From assembly GCF_030269125.1 (NCBI RefSeq), contig NZ_BSSM01000023.1, positions 50,789-114,788 on the forward strand: DNA of 64,000 nucleotides, given 5' to 3'. The notes beneath the pieces were generated by a model that saw only the letters and a list, made by a program, of their open reading frames with translations, was not told where the DNA came from and ran no database searches. The stretch comes from Streptomyces hygroscopicus subsp. hygroscopicus (GTDB taxonomy: Bacteria > Actinomycetota > Actinomycetes > Streptomycetales > Streptomycetaceae). This document shows positions 1 to 7,269 of the stretch, piece by piece (position 1 is the stretch's first letter; each line of letters opens with the position of its first letter). The translations under genes and the position numbers were made by a program.

Positions 1-328
1 AGCCGTCGGTGGGCAGCCGGACGGCGAGCGCGTTCTCCTTGAGCTCGCCCGAGGCGGTGAGGAAGGCGCCGACCGACTCGGCGTGGTCGTGCCAGCCGGT
101 GCCGGTGCCCGGCGGCCAGCCGATCAGCCACGCCTCGCTGCCGCCGGGGCCGTCCAGCCGTATCCAGGTGCGGCCCTCCGGGTCCAGTGGGAGAGCGGCG
201 AGCAGTTCGGCGTCGGCCGCCGTGCGCCGTACGAAGTCGAGGAGTTCCGCCTGGGTCGGGGCCGAACCGGTGATTGGGGACGCGGAAGGAGACGTCGGGG
301 AAGAAGCCGAAGGAGACGAGACAGACAC
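1..328 (-). CDS. Cysteine dioxygenase family protein (5' part, runs off left edge)
   Basis: The minus-strand reading frame is open to base 1 and reads like the N-terminal half of a bacterial type I cysteine dioxygenase, the non-heme iron cupin that oxidises cysteine to cysteine sulfinate. A segment reading LIGWPPGTGTGWHDH leads into the cupin metal motif HDH, followed by SVGAFLTASGELKENALAVRLP. The first residues are Ser/Pro/Thr-rich. GTG at 328 is preferred because AGGA lies 8 nt upstream; an in-frame GTG at 334 is an alternative. A cysteine-rich leader peptide sits upstream on the same strand, which fits control by cysteine supply. The C-terminal half is outside the window. Confidence 0.8.
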   Translation of the reverse strand, partial: MSVSSPSASSPTSPSASPITGSAPTQAELLDFVRRTAADAELLAALPLDPEGRTWIRLDGPGGSEAWLIGWPPGTGTGWHDHAESVGAFLTASGELKENALAVRLPTDG

Positions 329-358
329 GTGCACCGTCCTGAAGAGGGTTCGCGGAAC

Positions 359-376
359 GGGCGCACGGCGGCGCCC
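359..376 (-). promoter_or_regulatory. Stem-loop between leader peptide and cysteine dioxygenase
   Basis: GGGCGC and GCGCCC form a perfect 6-bp stem around a 6-nt loop, between the leader stop codon (399) and the dioxygenase start (328). The position suits an attenuator or anti-attenuator arm. There is no T-run, so a Rho-independent terminator is not shown. Confidence 0.4.
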
Positions 377-398
377 GGAAGAAAAAGGGGATGCGAAT

Positions 399-446
399 TC
401 AGCAGGACGGACGACACACGCAACCCGCATAGCGGACGAGGTCCAT
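399..446 (-). CDS. Cys-rich attenuation leader peptide, 15 aa
   Basis: A 15-codon ORF, MDLVRYAGCVCRPSC, ends in TGA 70 nt before the cysteine dioxygenase start. GGAGGG lies 6 nt upstream of the ATG. Three of the last seven residues are Cys, and Arg/Tyr come earlier. Short Cys-rich uORFs of this type precede many actinobacterial sulfur-metabolism genes and are thought to sense cysteinyl-tRNA by ribosome stalling. The frame could extend upstream to a GTG, but no ribosome site is visible there. The attenuation role is inferred. Confidence 0.65.
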   Translation of the reverse strand: MDLVRYAGCVCRPSC

Positions 447-671
447 ATGGACCCTCCGCCACAGGCGCACACAGGTGTCGGTCACGAGCGGAGTACAACA
501 CGCCGTCGGAGCCCGGTCAACCGACCGTCACCATGCGGACAGAGGATGACGGCGCACCGGGGTGGTACGGCGCGGGGCCGATGTGCGGCACGCCCCGAGT
601 CCACGGTTCGCGCGCCTCGGGTTCCCCGCCCCGAAGCTCACGCCCGCCGTGCCGAGGAGCGTGCGGGGTGC

Positions 672-1019
672 CTACAGATCGGCCGGGCGGGTAAACCCGT
701 AGGCGCGCTCGACCTTGGCCACGTGGAGCGAGTAGGAGGCGTACCAGTGCTCGCGTCCGTGCACACGGGCCAGGGCGTGCTCCGCGTGCTCCCGCCAGGC
801 GGCGATCGAGTCCTCGTCCCTCCAGTACGACACCGTGATCCCCAGACCGTCCGGACGGCGAGCGGAATCGACACCGAGGAACCCCGGCTGCTCGGCGGCC
901 AGTTCCAGCAACCGCTCGTCCGTCTCCGCGTAGCCGTGGTCGACGGCGGTCCGTACGGCGGTGAACACCACGGCGTAGTAGGGCGGTGTGGGCAGCGACG
1001 CGGGCGCGACATCGGTCAC
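672..1019 (-). CDS. Antibiotic biosynthesis monooxygenase (ABM) domain protein
   Basis: A 115-aa protein with a single ferredoxin-like ABM domain. Typical features are YYAVVFTAVRT at the N terminus, the central QPGFLGVDSARR, and ITVSYWRDEDSIAAWREH. ABM proteins are small, cofactor-free oxygenases or oxidoreductases, often dimeric; the substrate cannot be read from sequence. GTG 1019 follows GGAGGAACTCC, a good ribosome site. The FAD monooxygenase gene ends 113 bp upstream on the same strand, so co-transcription is possible. No signal peptide or membrane segment. Confidence 0.75.
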   Translation of the reverse strand: MTDVAPASLPTPPYYAVVFTAVRTAVDHGYAETDERLLELAAEQPGFLGVDSARRPDGLGITVSYWRDEDSIAAWREHAEHALARVHGREHWYASYSLHVAKVERAYGFTRPADL

Positions 1020-1131
1020 GGAGTTCCTCCAGCAGACGGCACCAGCAGTAACGCCGCAAACGATCTCGCGTGCCGACCGGACTCACAACCCCCTGTGCGG
1101 TGACCGACCCGCGTTCCCGGGGGAGTCGCCC

Positions 1132-2733
1132 TCACCCCACCCCCGCCTCCGCCTCGACCGCTTCCGCCACGGCTCCCCCCACCGTCGCCTCCGCCGCCGC
1201 GTACAAGTCGGCGGGCCGGACGCCGTTCAGCGTGGTGACCAGGTGGCCGTCGGGGCGCACCAGCAGGACGCTGTGGGCCGGGGCGCCCGGGTAGGACTCG
1301 GCGACCAGCAGCTCGGCCGGGTGGGGCAGGGCCGTCACCGCGGCGGCCAGGCGGGGCATCACGCCCGCGGAGACCCAGTGCTTGCGGTCCCAGACGCCCG
1401 TGCCGGGGGCGACCAGGACGACGAGGAGGGCGCCGCGGCCGAGGCGGTCGCGGAGGCGGACGAGGGAGCCGTCCTCCGCCGTGACGCGGACGTCGGTCAC
1501 CGGGGCGCCGGGGGAGGTGTCGACGGGGATCTCGCCCTGGAGGTGCCGGGGCGTGAGGGGGGAGGCGGAGTACGCGCCCGGCGCGCCGAGCGCCCCGCGA
1601 CCCAGGTGGCCGTCGGTGAGCAGGGCGTCGTGGCCGCGGGCCGCGCCGGGGACGATGTACCGCAGCCCACCTCCGCTGCGCAGCCCCGGCAGTGCCTGGT
1701 CGGTGGCCCGCAGCCGGGCGGCGACCACCGCGCGCCGCTCGGCCTGGTAGCTGTCCAGCAGCGTCTCGTGCGGCCCGTGGTGCCAGGCGGCGGCCAGTTT
1801 CCAGGAGAGGTTGTCGGCGTCCCGCAGCCCCTCGTCCAGCCCTTGTGTGCCCAGCGCGCCGAGCAGGTGTGCCGCGTCGCCGGCGAGGAAGACGCGGCCG
1901 TTGCGCCACCGCCGGGCCAGCCGGTGGTGCACCGTGTGGACGCCGGTGTCGAGCAGGTCGTACGCGGGCGTCGAGCCGTCGGTCCAGCCCGCGAGGGTCT
2001 CGCGGACGCGGGCCACCAGCAGTTCGGGCGTGATCAGGTCCTTGCCCGGCGGCAGCAGCCAGTCCAGGCGCCAGGCACCGTCCGGCAGGGGGCGGGCGGT
2101 CACCTCCCCGGCGAAGGGACCGGACGACCGCCACGGTGGCATCCGGTGCAGCAACGCCTGCCCCTCCCACGGGAGTTCCGTGCGCAGCGCGGCGACCGCG
2201 TGCCGCTCCACCGCCGTACGGCCGGGGAAACGAATGTCCTGAAGCTTGCGCACGGTCGAGCGGGTGCCGTCGCAGCCCACCAGGTAACTGCCGCGCCACC
2301 AGGTGCCCTTGGGACCCCGGGTGTGCGCGGTGACACCCGAGGGCTCCTGCTCGATCGCGTCCAGGCGGCTGCCCGCGGCGATCTCCACCAGGGGCCGATC
2401 GGCGACGGCCGCCCGCAGCAGGCCCGTGATCACGTGCTGGGCGATGTGCAGCGGAGCGGGCTCGTCCGGGCCGAAGGCGATCTCGCTCACCACCTGCCGG
2501 CGCCGCATCGACCGCCAGCCGGTCCAGCGCACGCCGTGGTGGTCGAGCGCCGCCCCGGTCAGCCGCTCCAGCAGCGCGGCGGTGTCCTCGCGCAACACGA
2601 CGGTGCGCGCCGGGCGGGGCTCCTCCTTGCCGGGGCCCTCGTCCAGGACGACGGTCGGCACCTCCTGGCGGGCCAGTGCCAGGGCGAGCGTGAGCCCGAC
2701 GGGCCCCGCTCCGACGATGATCACCGGGTCCAC
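1132..2733 (-). CDS. FAD-dependent aromatic monooxygenase (PheA/TfdB type)
   Basis: A 533-aa group A flavoprotein hydroxylase. The N-terminal dinucleotide fold reads VIIVGAGPVGLTLALALA (GxGxxG), followed by the mid-protein DG motif (YLVGCDGTRSTVRK) and the second FAD motif (VFLAGDAAHLLGALGTQGLDEGLRDADNLSWKLA, in part). A thioredoxin-like C-terminal region of the kind found in polyketide and aromatic hydroxylases follows. Such enzymes hydroxylate aromatic rings with NAD(P)H and O2; the substrate is unknown. GTG 2733 places the FAD motif at the start and has AGGGGG 10 nt upstream. An ATG at 2823 would add 30 residues without family resemblance. Confidence 0.85.
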   Translation of the reverse strand: MDPVIIVGAGPVGLTLALALARQEVPTVVLDEGPGKEEPRPARTVVLREDTAALLERLTGAALDHHGVRWTGWRSMRRRQVVSEIAFGPDEPAPLHIAQHVITGLLRAAVADRPLVEIAAGSRLDAIEQEPSGVTAHTRGPKGTWWRGSYLVGCDGTRSTVRKLQDIRFPGRTAVERHAVAALRTELPWEGQALLHRMPPWRSSGPFAGEVTARPLPDGAWRLDWLLPPGKDLITPELLVARVRETLAGWTDGSTPAYDLLDTGVHTVHHRLARRWRNGRVFLAGDAAHLLGALGTQGLDEGLRDADNLSWKLAAAWHHGPHETLLDSYQAERRAVVAARLRATDQALPGLRSGGGLRYIVPGAARGHDALLTDGHLGRGALGAPGAYSASPLTPRHLQGEIPVDTSPGAPVTDVRVTAEDGSLVRLRDRLGRGALLVVLVAPGTGVWDRKHWVSAGVMPRLAAAVTALPHPAELLVAESYPGAPAHSVLLVRPDGHLVTTLNGVRPADLYAAAEATVGGAVAEAVEAEAGVG

Positions 2734-2854
2734 GGCGCGGCGCCCCCTGTCCGCGGCGATGCCTCGACGGCAGTGGGTGAACAGCAAGGTGAGGCCGGGT
2801 GCACGATCACAGAACGTATGCAACCCATTGGCAGAGTATGCGTCAAGTGACCCT

Positions 2855-2886
2855 CGGGGGCAGTGGCGATCATGCCACTGCCCCCG
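2855..2886 (-). terminator. Terminator of the gluABCD operon
   Basis: CGGGGGCAGTGGC and its exact reverse complement form a 13-bp stem around the 6-nt loop GATCAT, beginning 26 bp beyond the gluD stop codon. There is no U tract, as is common in Streptomyces. It separates gluABCD from the FAD monooxygenase gene. Confidence 0.75.
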
Positions 2887-2912
2887 GCCGAATCATGCGA
2901 CTTGAGTGATGG

Positions 2913-3848
2913 TCACTTCTTGGGGCCGGTGATGTCACCGATGCCGGAGAGGGAACCGGCCGGGTCCGCCCCGGTCGCCGCCGAACCGGCGACCTCCGCC
3001 ACGTCCTGCGTGCCCAGTACCGCTCCGGTGGACTTCTTGCCCCGCCTCAGCCGGCCCTCCAGCCAGTGCGCGAAGGAGGTGAGCGAGAAGTTGATGGCCA
3101 CGTAGATCACGGCCACGACGGTGAGGGAGGCGATGAAGTTGCCGTAGTAGCCGCTCATCGTGTTGGCCGAGGCCAGCAGCTCGGGGAAGGTGAGGACCGC
3201 GCCGCCGAGGGCGGTGTCCTTCACGATGACCACCAGCTGGCTGACGATGGCCGGCAGCATCACGGTGACCGACTGCGGGAGCAGCACGAGCCGCATCATC
3301 TGACCCTTGCGCAGGCCGATCGCCAGGGCCGCCTCGGACTGGCCCCTCGGCAGCGAGAGGATGCCCGCGCGGACGATCTCCGCGAGGACCGACGCGTTGT
3401 AGAGCACCAGGCCGGTGACGACCGCGTAGAACGGCCGGTCGTCCGAACTGACGCCGGTGTACTGGGCGAAGAGCGCCAGCCCGAAGATCATCAGGACCAG
3501 TACGGGGATCGCGCGGAAGAACTCGACCAGGACGGAGGCGACCACGCGCACCCAGGCGTGGTCCGAGAGCCGGGCGATGCCGAGCACGGCACCGAGCGGC
3601 AGCGCGATGACCATCGCCAGCGCCGCCGCCTCCAGGGTCTTCTGCAGGCCGGGCCAGATGTACGTCGTGTACGCCTCGGAACCGGTGAAGAAGGGCTTCC
3701 ACAGGGCCCAGTCCAGCTGGCCCTTGTCGTTCATGGCGGTGTAAACCCACCAGACGAGGGCCGCGAGGACGACCAGGAAGGCCGCCGTGTACAGAATGTT
3801 GCGCCGCTTGGCGCGGGGCCCCGGAGTGTCGAACAGGACCGAAGTCAT
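2913..3848 (-). CDS. gluD: Glutamate ABC transporter, permease GluD
   Basis: A 311-aa HisM/GlnP-type permease of the polar amino acid uptake family. An N-terminal membrane segment (ILYTAAFLVVLAALVWWVYT) is followed by the binding-protein-dependent transport domain. The EAA loop for contact with the ATPase is visible around QSEAALAIGLRKGQMMRLVLLP. The C-terminal tail after the last helix is about 40 residues, polar and Gly/Ala-rich. ATG 3848 overlaps the gluC stop in ATGA, so translation is coupled. GluC and GluD should form the heterodimeric pore of a glutamate importer. Confidence 0.92.
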   Translation of the reverse strand: MTSVLFDTPGPRAKRRNILYTAAFLVVLAALVWWVYTAMNDKGQLDWALWKPFFTGSEAYTTYIWPGLQKTLEAAALAMVIALPLGAVLGIARLSDHAWVRVVASVLVEFFRAIPVLVLMIFGLALFAQYTGVSSDDRPFYAVVTGLVLYNASVLAEIVRAGILSLPRGQSEAALAIGLRKGQMMRLVLLPQSVTVMLPAIVSQLVVIVKDTALGGAVLTFPELLASANTMSGYYGNFIASLTVVAVIYVAINFSLTSFAHWLEGRLRRGKKSTGAVLGTQDVAEVAGSAATGADPAGSLSGIGDITGPKK

Positions 3849-4510
3849 CGCTTCACCGCCACCTTCTTGCCCACCCAGCCGAGGATCAGGCCGGTCGGCA
3901 GGGTCAGGCAGACGAAGCCGAAGGCGATGACCGCCGAGATCGCCATCAGCTGCGCCTCGTTCTCGATCATCTTCTTCATCAGCAGGGCTGCCTCCGCCAC
4001 GTTGATCGCGGCGGCCACCGTCGTGTTCTTCGTCAACGCGATCAGCACGTTGGTCAGCGGTCCGACGGTCGCGCGGAAGGCCTGCGGGAGCACGACCAGA
4101 CCGAGCACCTGGGAGAAGCTGAGGCCGATGGCCCGTGCCGCCTCCGCCTGACCGACCGGCACCGTGTTGATGCCGGCCCGGATCGCCTCGCACACGAAAG
4201 CCGAGGTGTAGACGATCAGGCCGAGCACGGCCAGCCGGAAGTTGATCGCGTCGAAGCCCTTGGCGCCCAGGCTGATACCCAGCGTCTGGTTCAGACCGAG
4301 CGAGGAGAACAGGATGATCACCGTGAGCGGGATGTTCCGCACGATGTTCACGTAGGCGGTGCCGAAACCGCGCATCAGCGGTACCGGACCCACCCGCATG
4401 GCGGCCAGCAGGGTGCCCCAGACCAGGGAGCCCACGGCCGACAGCAGGGTGAGCTGCACCGTCGTCCAGAAGGCGCCCAGTACGTCGTAATGTCCAAGAA
4501 AGTCGAACAC
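3845..4510 (-). CDS. gluC: Glutamate ABC transporter, permease GluC
   Basis: A 221-aa permease of the same fold as GluD, with the EAA signature QAEAARAIGLSFSQVLGLVVLP. About five hydrophobic helices are visible, starting at the VQLTLLSAVGSLVWGTLLAA segment. The GTG start at 4510 follows GGGAG at short spacing, and the stop overlaps the gluD start by 4 bp. The gene is separated from gluB by a strong hairpin, consistent with lower expression than the binding protein. Confidence 0.92.
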   Translation of the reverse strand: MFDFLGHYDVLGAFWTTVQLTLLSAVGSLVWGTLLAAMRVGPVPLMRGFGTAYVNIVRNIPLTVIILFSSLGLNQTLGISLGAKGFDAINFRLAVLGLIVYTSAFVCEAIRAGINTVPVGQAEAARAIGLSFSQVLGLVVLPQAFRATVGPLTNVLIALTKNTTVAAAINVAEAALLMKKMIENEAQLMAISAVIAFGFVCLTLPTGLILGWVGKKVAVKR

Positions 4511-4543
4511 GATCTCCCGCGCTTCCGCGTGTAGGGATGCCCA

Positions 4544-4576
4544 CGGTGCGCCGCCGTCGTGAACGGCGGCGCACCG
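4544..4576 (-). promoter_or_regulatory. Intercistronic hairpin between gluB and gluC
   Basis: CGGTGCGCCGCCGT pairs exactly with ACGGCGGCGCACCG (14 bp) around the 5-nt loop CGTGA, inside the 79-bp gap between gluB and gluC. Such hairpins in importer operons usually stabilise the binding-protein message or partly terminate transcription so that the permeases are made in smaller amounts. Confidence 0.7.
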
Positions 4577-4589
4577 GCAGGGCGTTGCC

Positions 4590-5423
4590 TCAGCTCTTGA
4601 TGTCGCCGATCTTCGGCGCGGGCTCGTTCTTGTAGTCGGCCGGACCGAAGTTCTTCTTCACGGCCGCGGCCCAGGAGCCGTCGGACACCATGGACTCGAG
4701 CGCCTTGTTGATCTTCGCCTTGAGGTCGCTGCCCTTCTTGACGCCGATCCCGTAGTTCTCGTTGGTCATCTTGAAGCCGCCGAGCTTGAACTTGCCCTTG
4801 AACTGGGCCTGGGCGGCGTAACCGGCGAGGATGGAGTCGTCCGTGGTGAGGGCGTCGATGGCGCCGCTCTGCAGACCCGACAGGCAGGCCGAGTACGTCG
4901 GGTACGTCTGGAGGTCGGCCTTCGGGGCCAGCTTGGCCTTGACGTTCTGCGCCGAGGTCGAACCGGCCACGGAACACAGCTTCTTGTTGTTCAGGTCCGC
5001 AGGCGCCTTGATGGCCGTCTCGTCGGCACGCAGCAGCACGTCCTGGTGGGCCAGCAGGTACGGGCCGGCGAAGTCGACCTTCTGCTCGCGCTCCGGGGTG
5101 ATCGAGTACGTGGCGGCGATGAAGTCGACGTCACCGCGCTGCAGCATGGTCTCGCGGTCGGCGCTCTTCGACTCCTTCCACTCGATCTGGTCGGAGCCGT
5201 AGCCGAGCTTCTTGGCGACATAGGTGGCCACGTCGACATCGAAACCCGAGTAGCCCTGGGGCGTCTTCTGACCGAGGCCGGGCTGGTCGAACTTGATGCC
5301 GATGGTGATCTTCTTGCCGCCGGAGGAACCGTTGTCGTCCTTCTTGTCGCCGCCGCACGCGGTGGCAGCGAGGCCGAGGGCGAGGACGGCGGCCGAGGCG
5401 GCGGTGACCTTGCGGAGCTTCAT
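4590..5423 (-). CDS. gluB: Glutamate-binding lipoprotein GluB
   Basis: A 277-aa solute-binding protein of the polar amino acid (SBP_bac_3) family. A lipoprotein signal peptide ends with the lipobox LAATAC, giving lipidated Cys23. The mature part has the typical VGIKFDQPGLG-like opening, FDVDVATYVAKKLG, and the ITPEREQKVDFAGPY segment that lines the ligand pocket. ATG 5423 is preferred over the in-frame ATG 5432 because GAAGGA lies 8 nt upstream of it. It should capture glutamate outside the membrane and deliver it to GluC/GluD. Confidence 0.92.
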   Translation of the reverse strand: MKLRKVTAASAAVLALGLAATACGGDKKDDNGSSGGKKITIGIKFDQPGLGQKTPQGYSGFDVDVATYVAKKLGYGSDQIEWKESKSADRETMLQRGDVDFIAATYSITPEREQKVDFAGPYLLAHQDVLLRADETAIKAPADLNNKKLCSVAGSTSAQNVKAKLAPKADLQTYPTYSACLSGLQSGAIDALTTDDSILAGYAAQAQFKGKFKLGGFKMTNENYGIGVKKGSDLKAKINKALESMVSDGSWAAAVKKNFGPADYKNEPAPKIGDIKS

Positions 5424-5503
5424 GCTGAACATCCTTCGAAGTGGTGAGGGACGAGGCCCGTGGGAGAAGACGATCCGGGCGCCCGGGACGGCCGCCCGCA
5501 CCC

Positions 5504-6280
5504 TCAGTGGTGCAGGATCTTGGACAGGAAGTCCTTGGCCCGGTCGCTGCGCGGATTGCTGAAGAACTGGTCGGGCGCGGCCTGCTCGACGATCCGGCCG
5601 TCCGCCATGAAGACCACCCGGTTGGCGGCCGACCGGGCGAAGCCCATCTCGTGGGTGACGACGATCATCGTCATTCCCTCGCGCGCAAGCTGCCGCATGA
5701 CGTCCAGGACCTCGTTGATCATCTCGGGGTCGAGGGCCGAGGTCGGCTCGTCGAAGAGCATGACCTTCGGGTTCATCGCCAGCGCCCGTGCGATGGCGAC
5801 ACGCTGCTGCTGGCCGCCGGACAGCTGCGCGGGGTACTTGTCGGCCTGGGTGCCCACGCCGACCCGGTCGAGCAGGGCCCGCGCCTTCTCCTCGGCCTGC
5901 TTCCTGTCCGCCTTGCGGACCTTGATCTGGCCCAGCATCACGTTCTCGAGCACGGTCTTGTGCGCGAAGAGGTTGAAGGACTGGAAGACCATCCCGACGT
6001 CGGCCCGCAGCCGTGCCAGCTCCCGGCCCTCGTGCGGCAGGGCCTTGCCGTCGATCGTGATGGTGCCCGAGTCGATCGTCTCCAGGCGGTTGATGGTGCG
6101 GCACAGGGTCGACTTGCCGGACCCGGAGGGCCCGATCACGACCACGACCTCGCCGCGGTCGATCGTCAGGTCGATGTCCTGGAGCACGTGCAACGCGCCG
6201 AAGTGCTTGTTGACGCTCTTCAGGACGACCAGTTCGTCGGAAGCGGCCCTGTCCTCCTTGGCCACCGATACTTCGGTCAT
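5504..6280 (-). CDS. gluA: Glutamate ABC transporter, ATPase GluA
   Basis: A 258-aa amino-acid importer ATPase. Walker A is GPSGSGKST, the signature is LSGGQQQR, Walker B runs into VMLFDEPTSALDPE, and the H-loop is VTHEMGF. It is the first gene of gluABCD and is transcribed away from the gluR-gluK pair across a 293-bp intergenic region. In Streptomyces and Corynebacterium the equivalent operon imports glutamate. Confidence 0.93.
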   Translation of the reverse strand: MTEVSVAKEDRAASDELVVLKSVNKHFGALHVLQDIDLTIDRGEVVVVIGPSGSGKSTLCRTINRLETIDSGTITIDGKALPHEGRELARLRADVGMVFQSFNLFAHKTVLENVMLGQIKVRKADRKQAEEKARALLDRVGVGTQADKYPAQLSGGQQQRVAIARALAMNPKVMLFDEPTSALDPEMINEVLDVMRQLAREGMTMIVVTHEMGFARSAANRVVFMADGRIVEQAAPDQFFSNPRSDRAKDFLSKILHH

Positions 6281-6403
6281 CGCTTCACGGCTCCGTCCTC
6301 CTCGGTTTCGGAGGACAGTAATGAGGGCTTGTGACCTGCGTCATCACATCTGAGGGAGATCTGAGGATCACGATCCGGTAGCCGTCGTACACATGTCGTA
6401 GCG

Positions 6404-6419
6404 GCATCCGCCAGGATGC
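6404..6419. promoter_or_regulatory. Palindrome in the gluA-gluR divergent promoter region
   Basis: GCATCC-GCCA-GGATGC is a perfect 6-4-6 inverted repeat about midway between the divergent gluA and gluR starts (6281-6573). It could be a regulator site or an RNA hairpin. I cannot match it to a known GluR consensus from memory. Confidence 0.35.
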
Positions 6420-6573
6420 GTATCGGCCGCATAACGGAAGCGGCGGGCAACCGGAACCCTCTTGACGGCGTCCTGCTCCATCGGCGTCACTGCCATGGTG
6501 CACCCGTGCGCGCACATGATCTGCAAGGAGGACGAACGACGTCCGTACGACCGCTGAATCGGAGGGGGCCGGA

Positions 6574-7260
6574 ATGAGACTGCTGCTCGTCGAGGACGAC
6601 AACCACGTCGCCGCGGCGCTGTCCGCCGTGCTCACCCGGCACGGATTCGACGTGACCCACGCGCGCAGCGGCGAGGAGGCCCTGCGGGCGCTCGTCCCCG
6701 AGAGCGACGGTTTCGGCGTGGTCCTGCTCGACCTGGGCCTGCCCGACCAGGACGGTTACGAGGTCTGCGGCAAGATACGCAAGCGCACCAGCACTCCGGT
6801 GATCATGGTCACCGCCCGCTCCGACGTCCGCTCCCGCATCCACGGGCTCAACCTGGGCGCCGACGACTACGTGGTCAAGCCGTACGACACCGGGGAACTG
6901 CTCGCCCGCATCCACGCCGTCAGCCGGCGCACCGCCCACGAGGAGAGCGCCCAGGGCGGCGAGGACCTGCTGCGCCTCGGCCCGGTGCGCATCGAACTGC
7001 CGACCCGCCAGGTCAGCGTGGAGGGCTCGGTCGTCCAGCTCACCCGCAAGGAGTTCGATCTGCTGGCCCTGCTCGCCCAGCGCCCCGGAGTGGTCTTCCG
7101 GCGGGAGCAGATCATCAGCGAGGTCTGGCAGACCAGCTGGGAGGGCACCGGGCGCACCCTGGAGGTGCACGTCGCCTCCCTGCGGGCCAAGCTGCGCCTG
7201 CCCGCGCTCATCGAGACCGTCCGCGGCGTCGGCTACCGGCTCGTCGCCCCGGCCGCCTAG
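6574..7260 (+). CDS. gluR: OmpR-family response regulator, GluR-like
   Basis: A 228-aa regulator with an N-terminal receiver and a C-terminal winged helix. The receiver shows the acidic pair in LLLVEDDN, phospho-acceptor Asp53 in LLDLGLPDQDGYEV, and the conserved Lys in DDYVVKPYDTGELLARI. The DNA-binding half contains LTRKEFDLLALLAQRPG and VRGVGYRL. The ATG follows GGAGGGGGCC. It is divergent from gluABCD and followed after 9 bp by its kinase. The same arrangement in S. coelicolor was reported as the glutamate-responsive GluR-GluK system; the name is given by synteny. Confidence 0.88.
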   Translation: MRLLLVEDDNHVAAALSAVLTRHGFDVTHARSGEEALRALVPESDGFGVVLLDLGLPDQDGYEVCGKIRKRTSTPVIMVTARSDVRSRIHGLNLGADDYVVKPYDTGELLARIHAVSRRTAHEESAQGGEDLLRLGPVRIELPTRQVSVEGSVVQLTRKEFDLLALLAQRPGVVFRREQIISEVWQTSWEGTGRTLEVHVASLRAKLRLPALIETVRGVGYRLVAPAA

Positions 7261-7269
7261 CGGGGCCGG

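Noticed and set aside
988..2850. A 620-codon plus-strand frame opposite the FAD monooxygenase
   Set aside because: It has no family features and covers a gene with clear FAD motifs on the minus strand.
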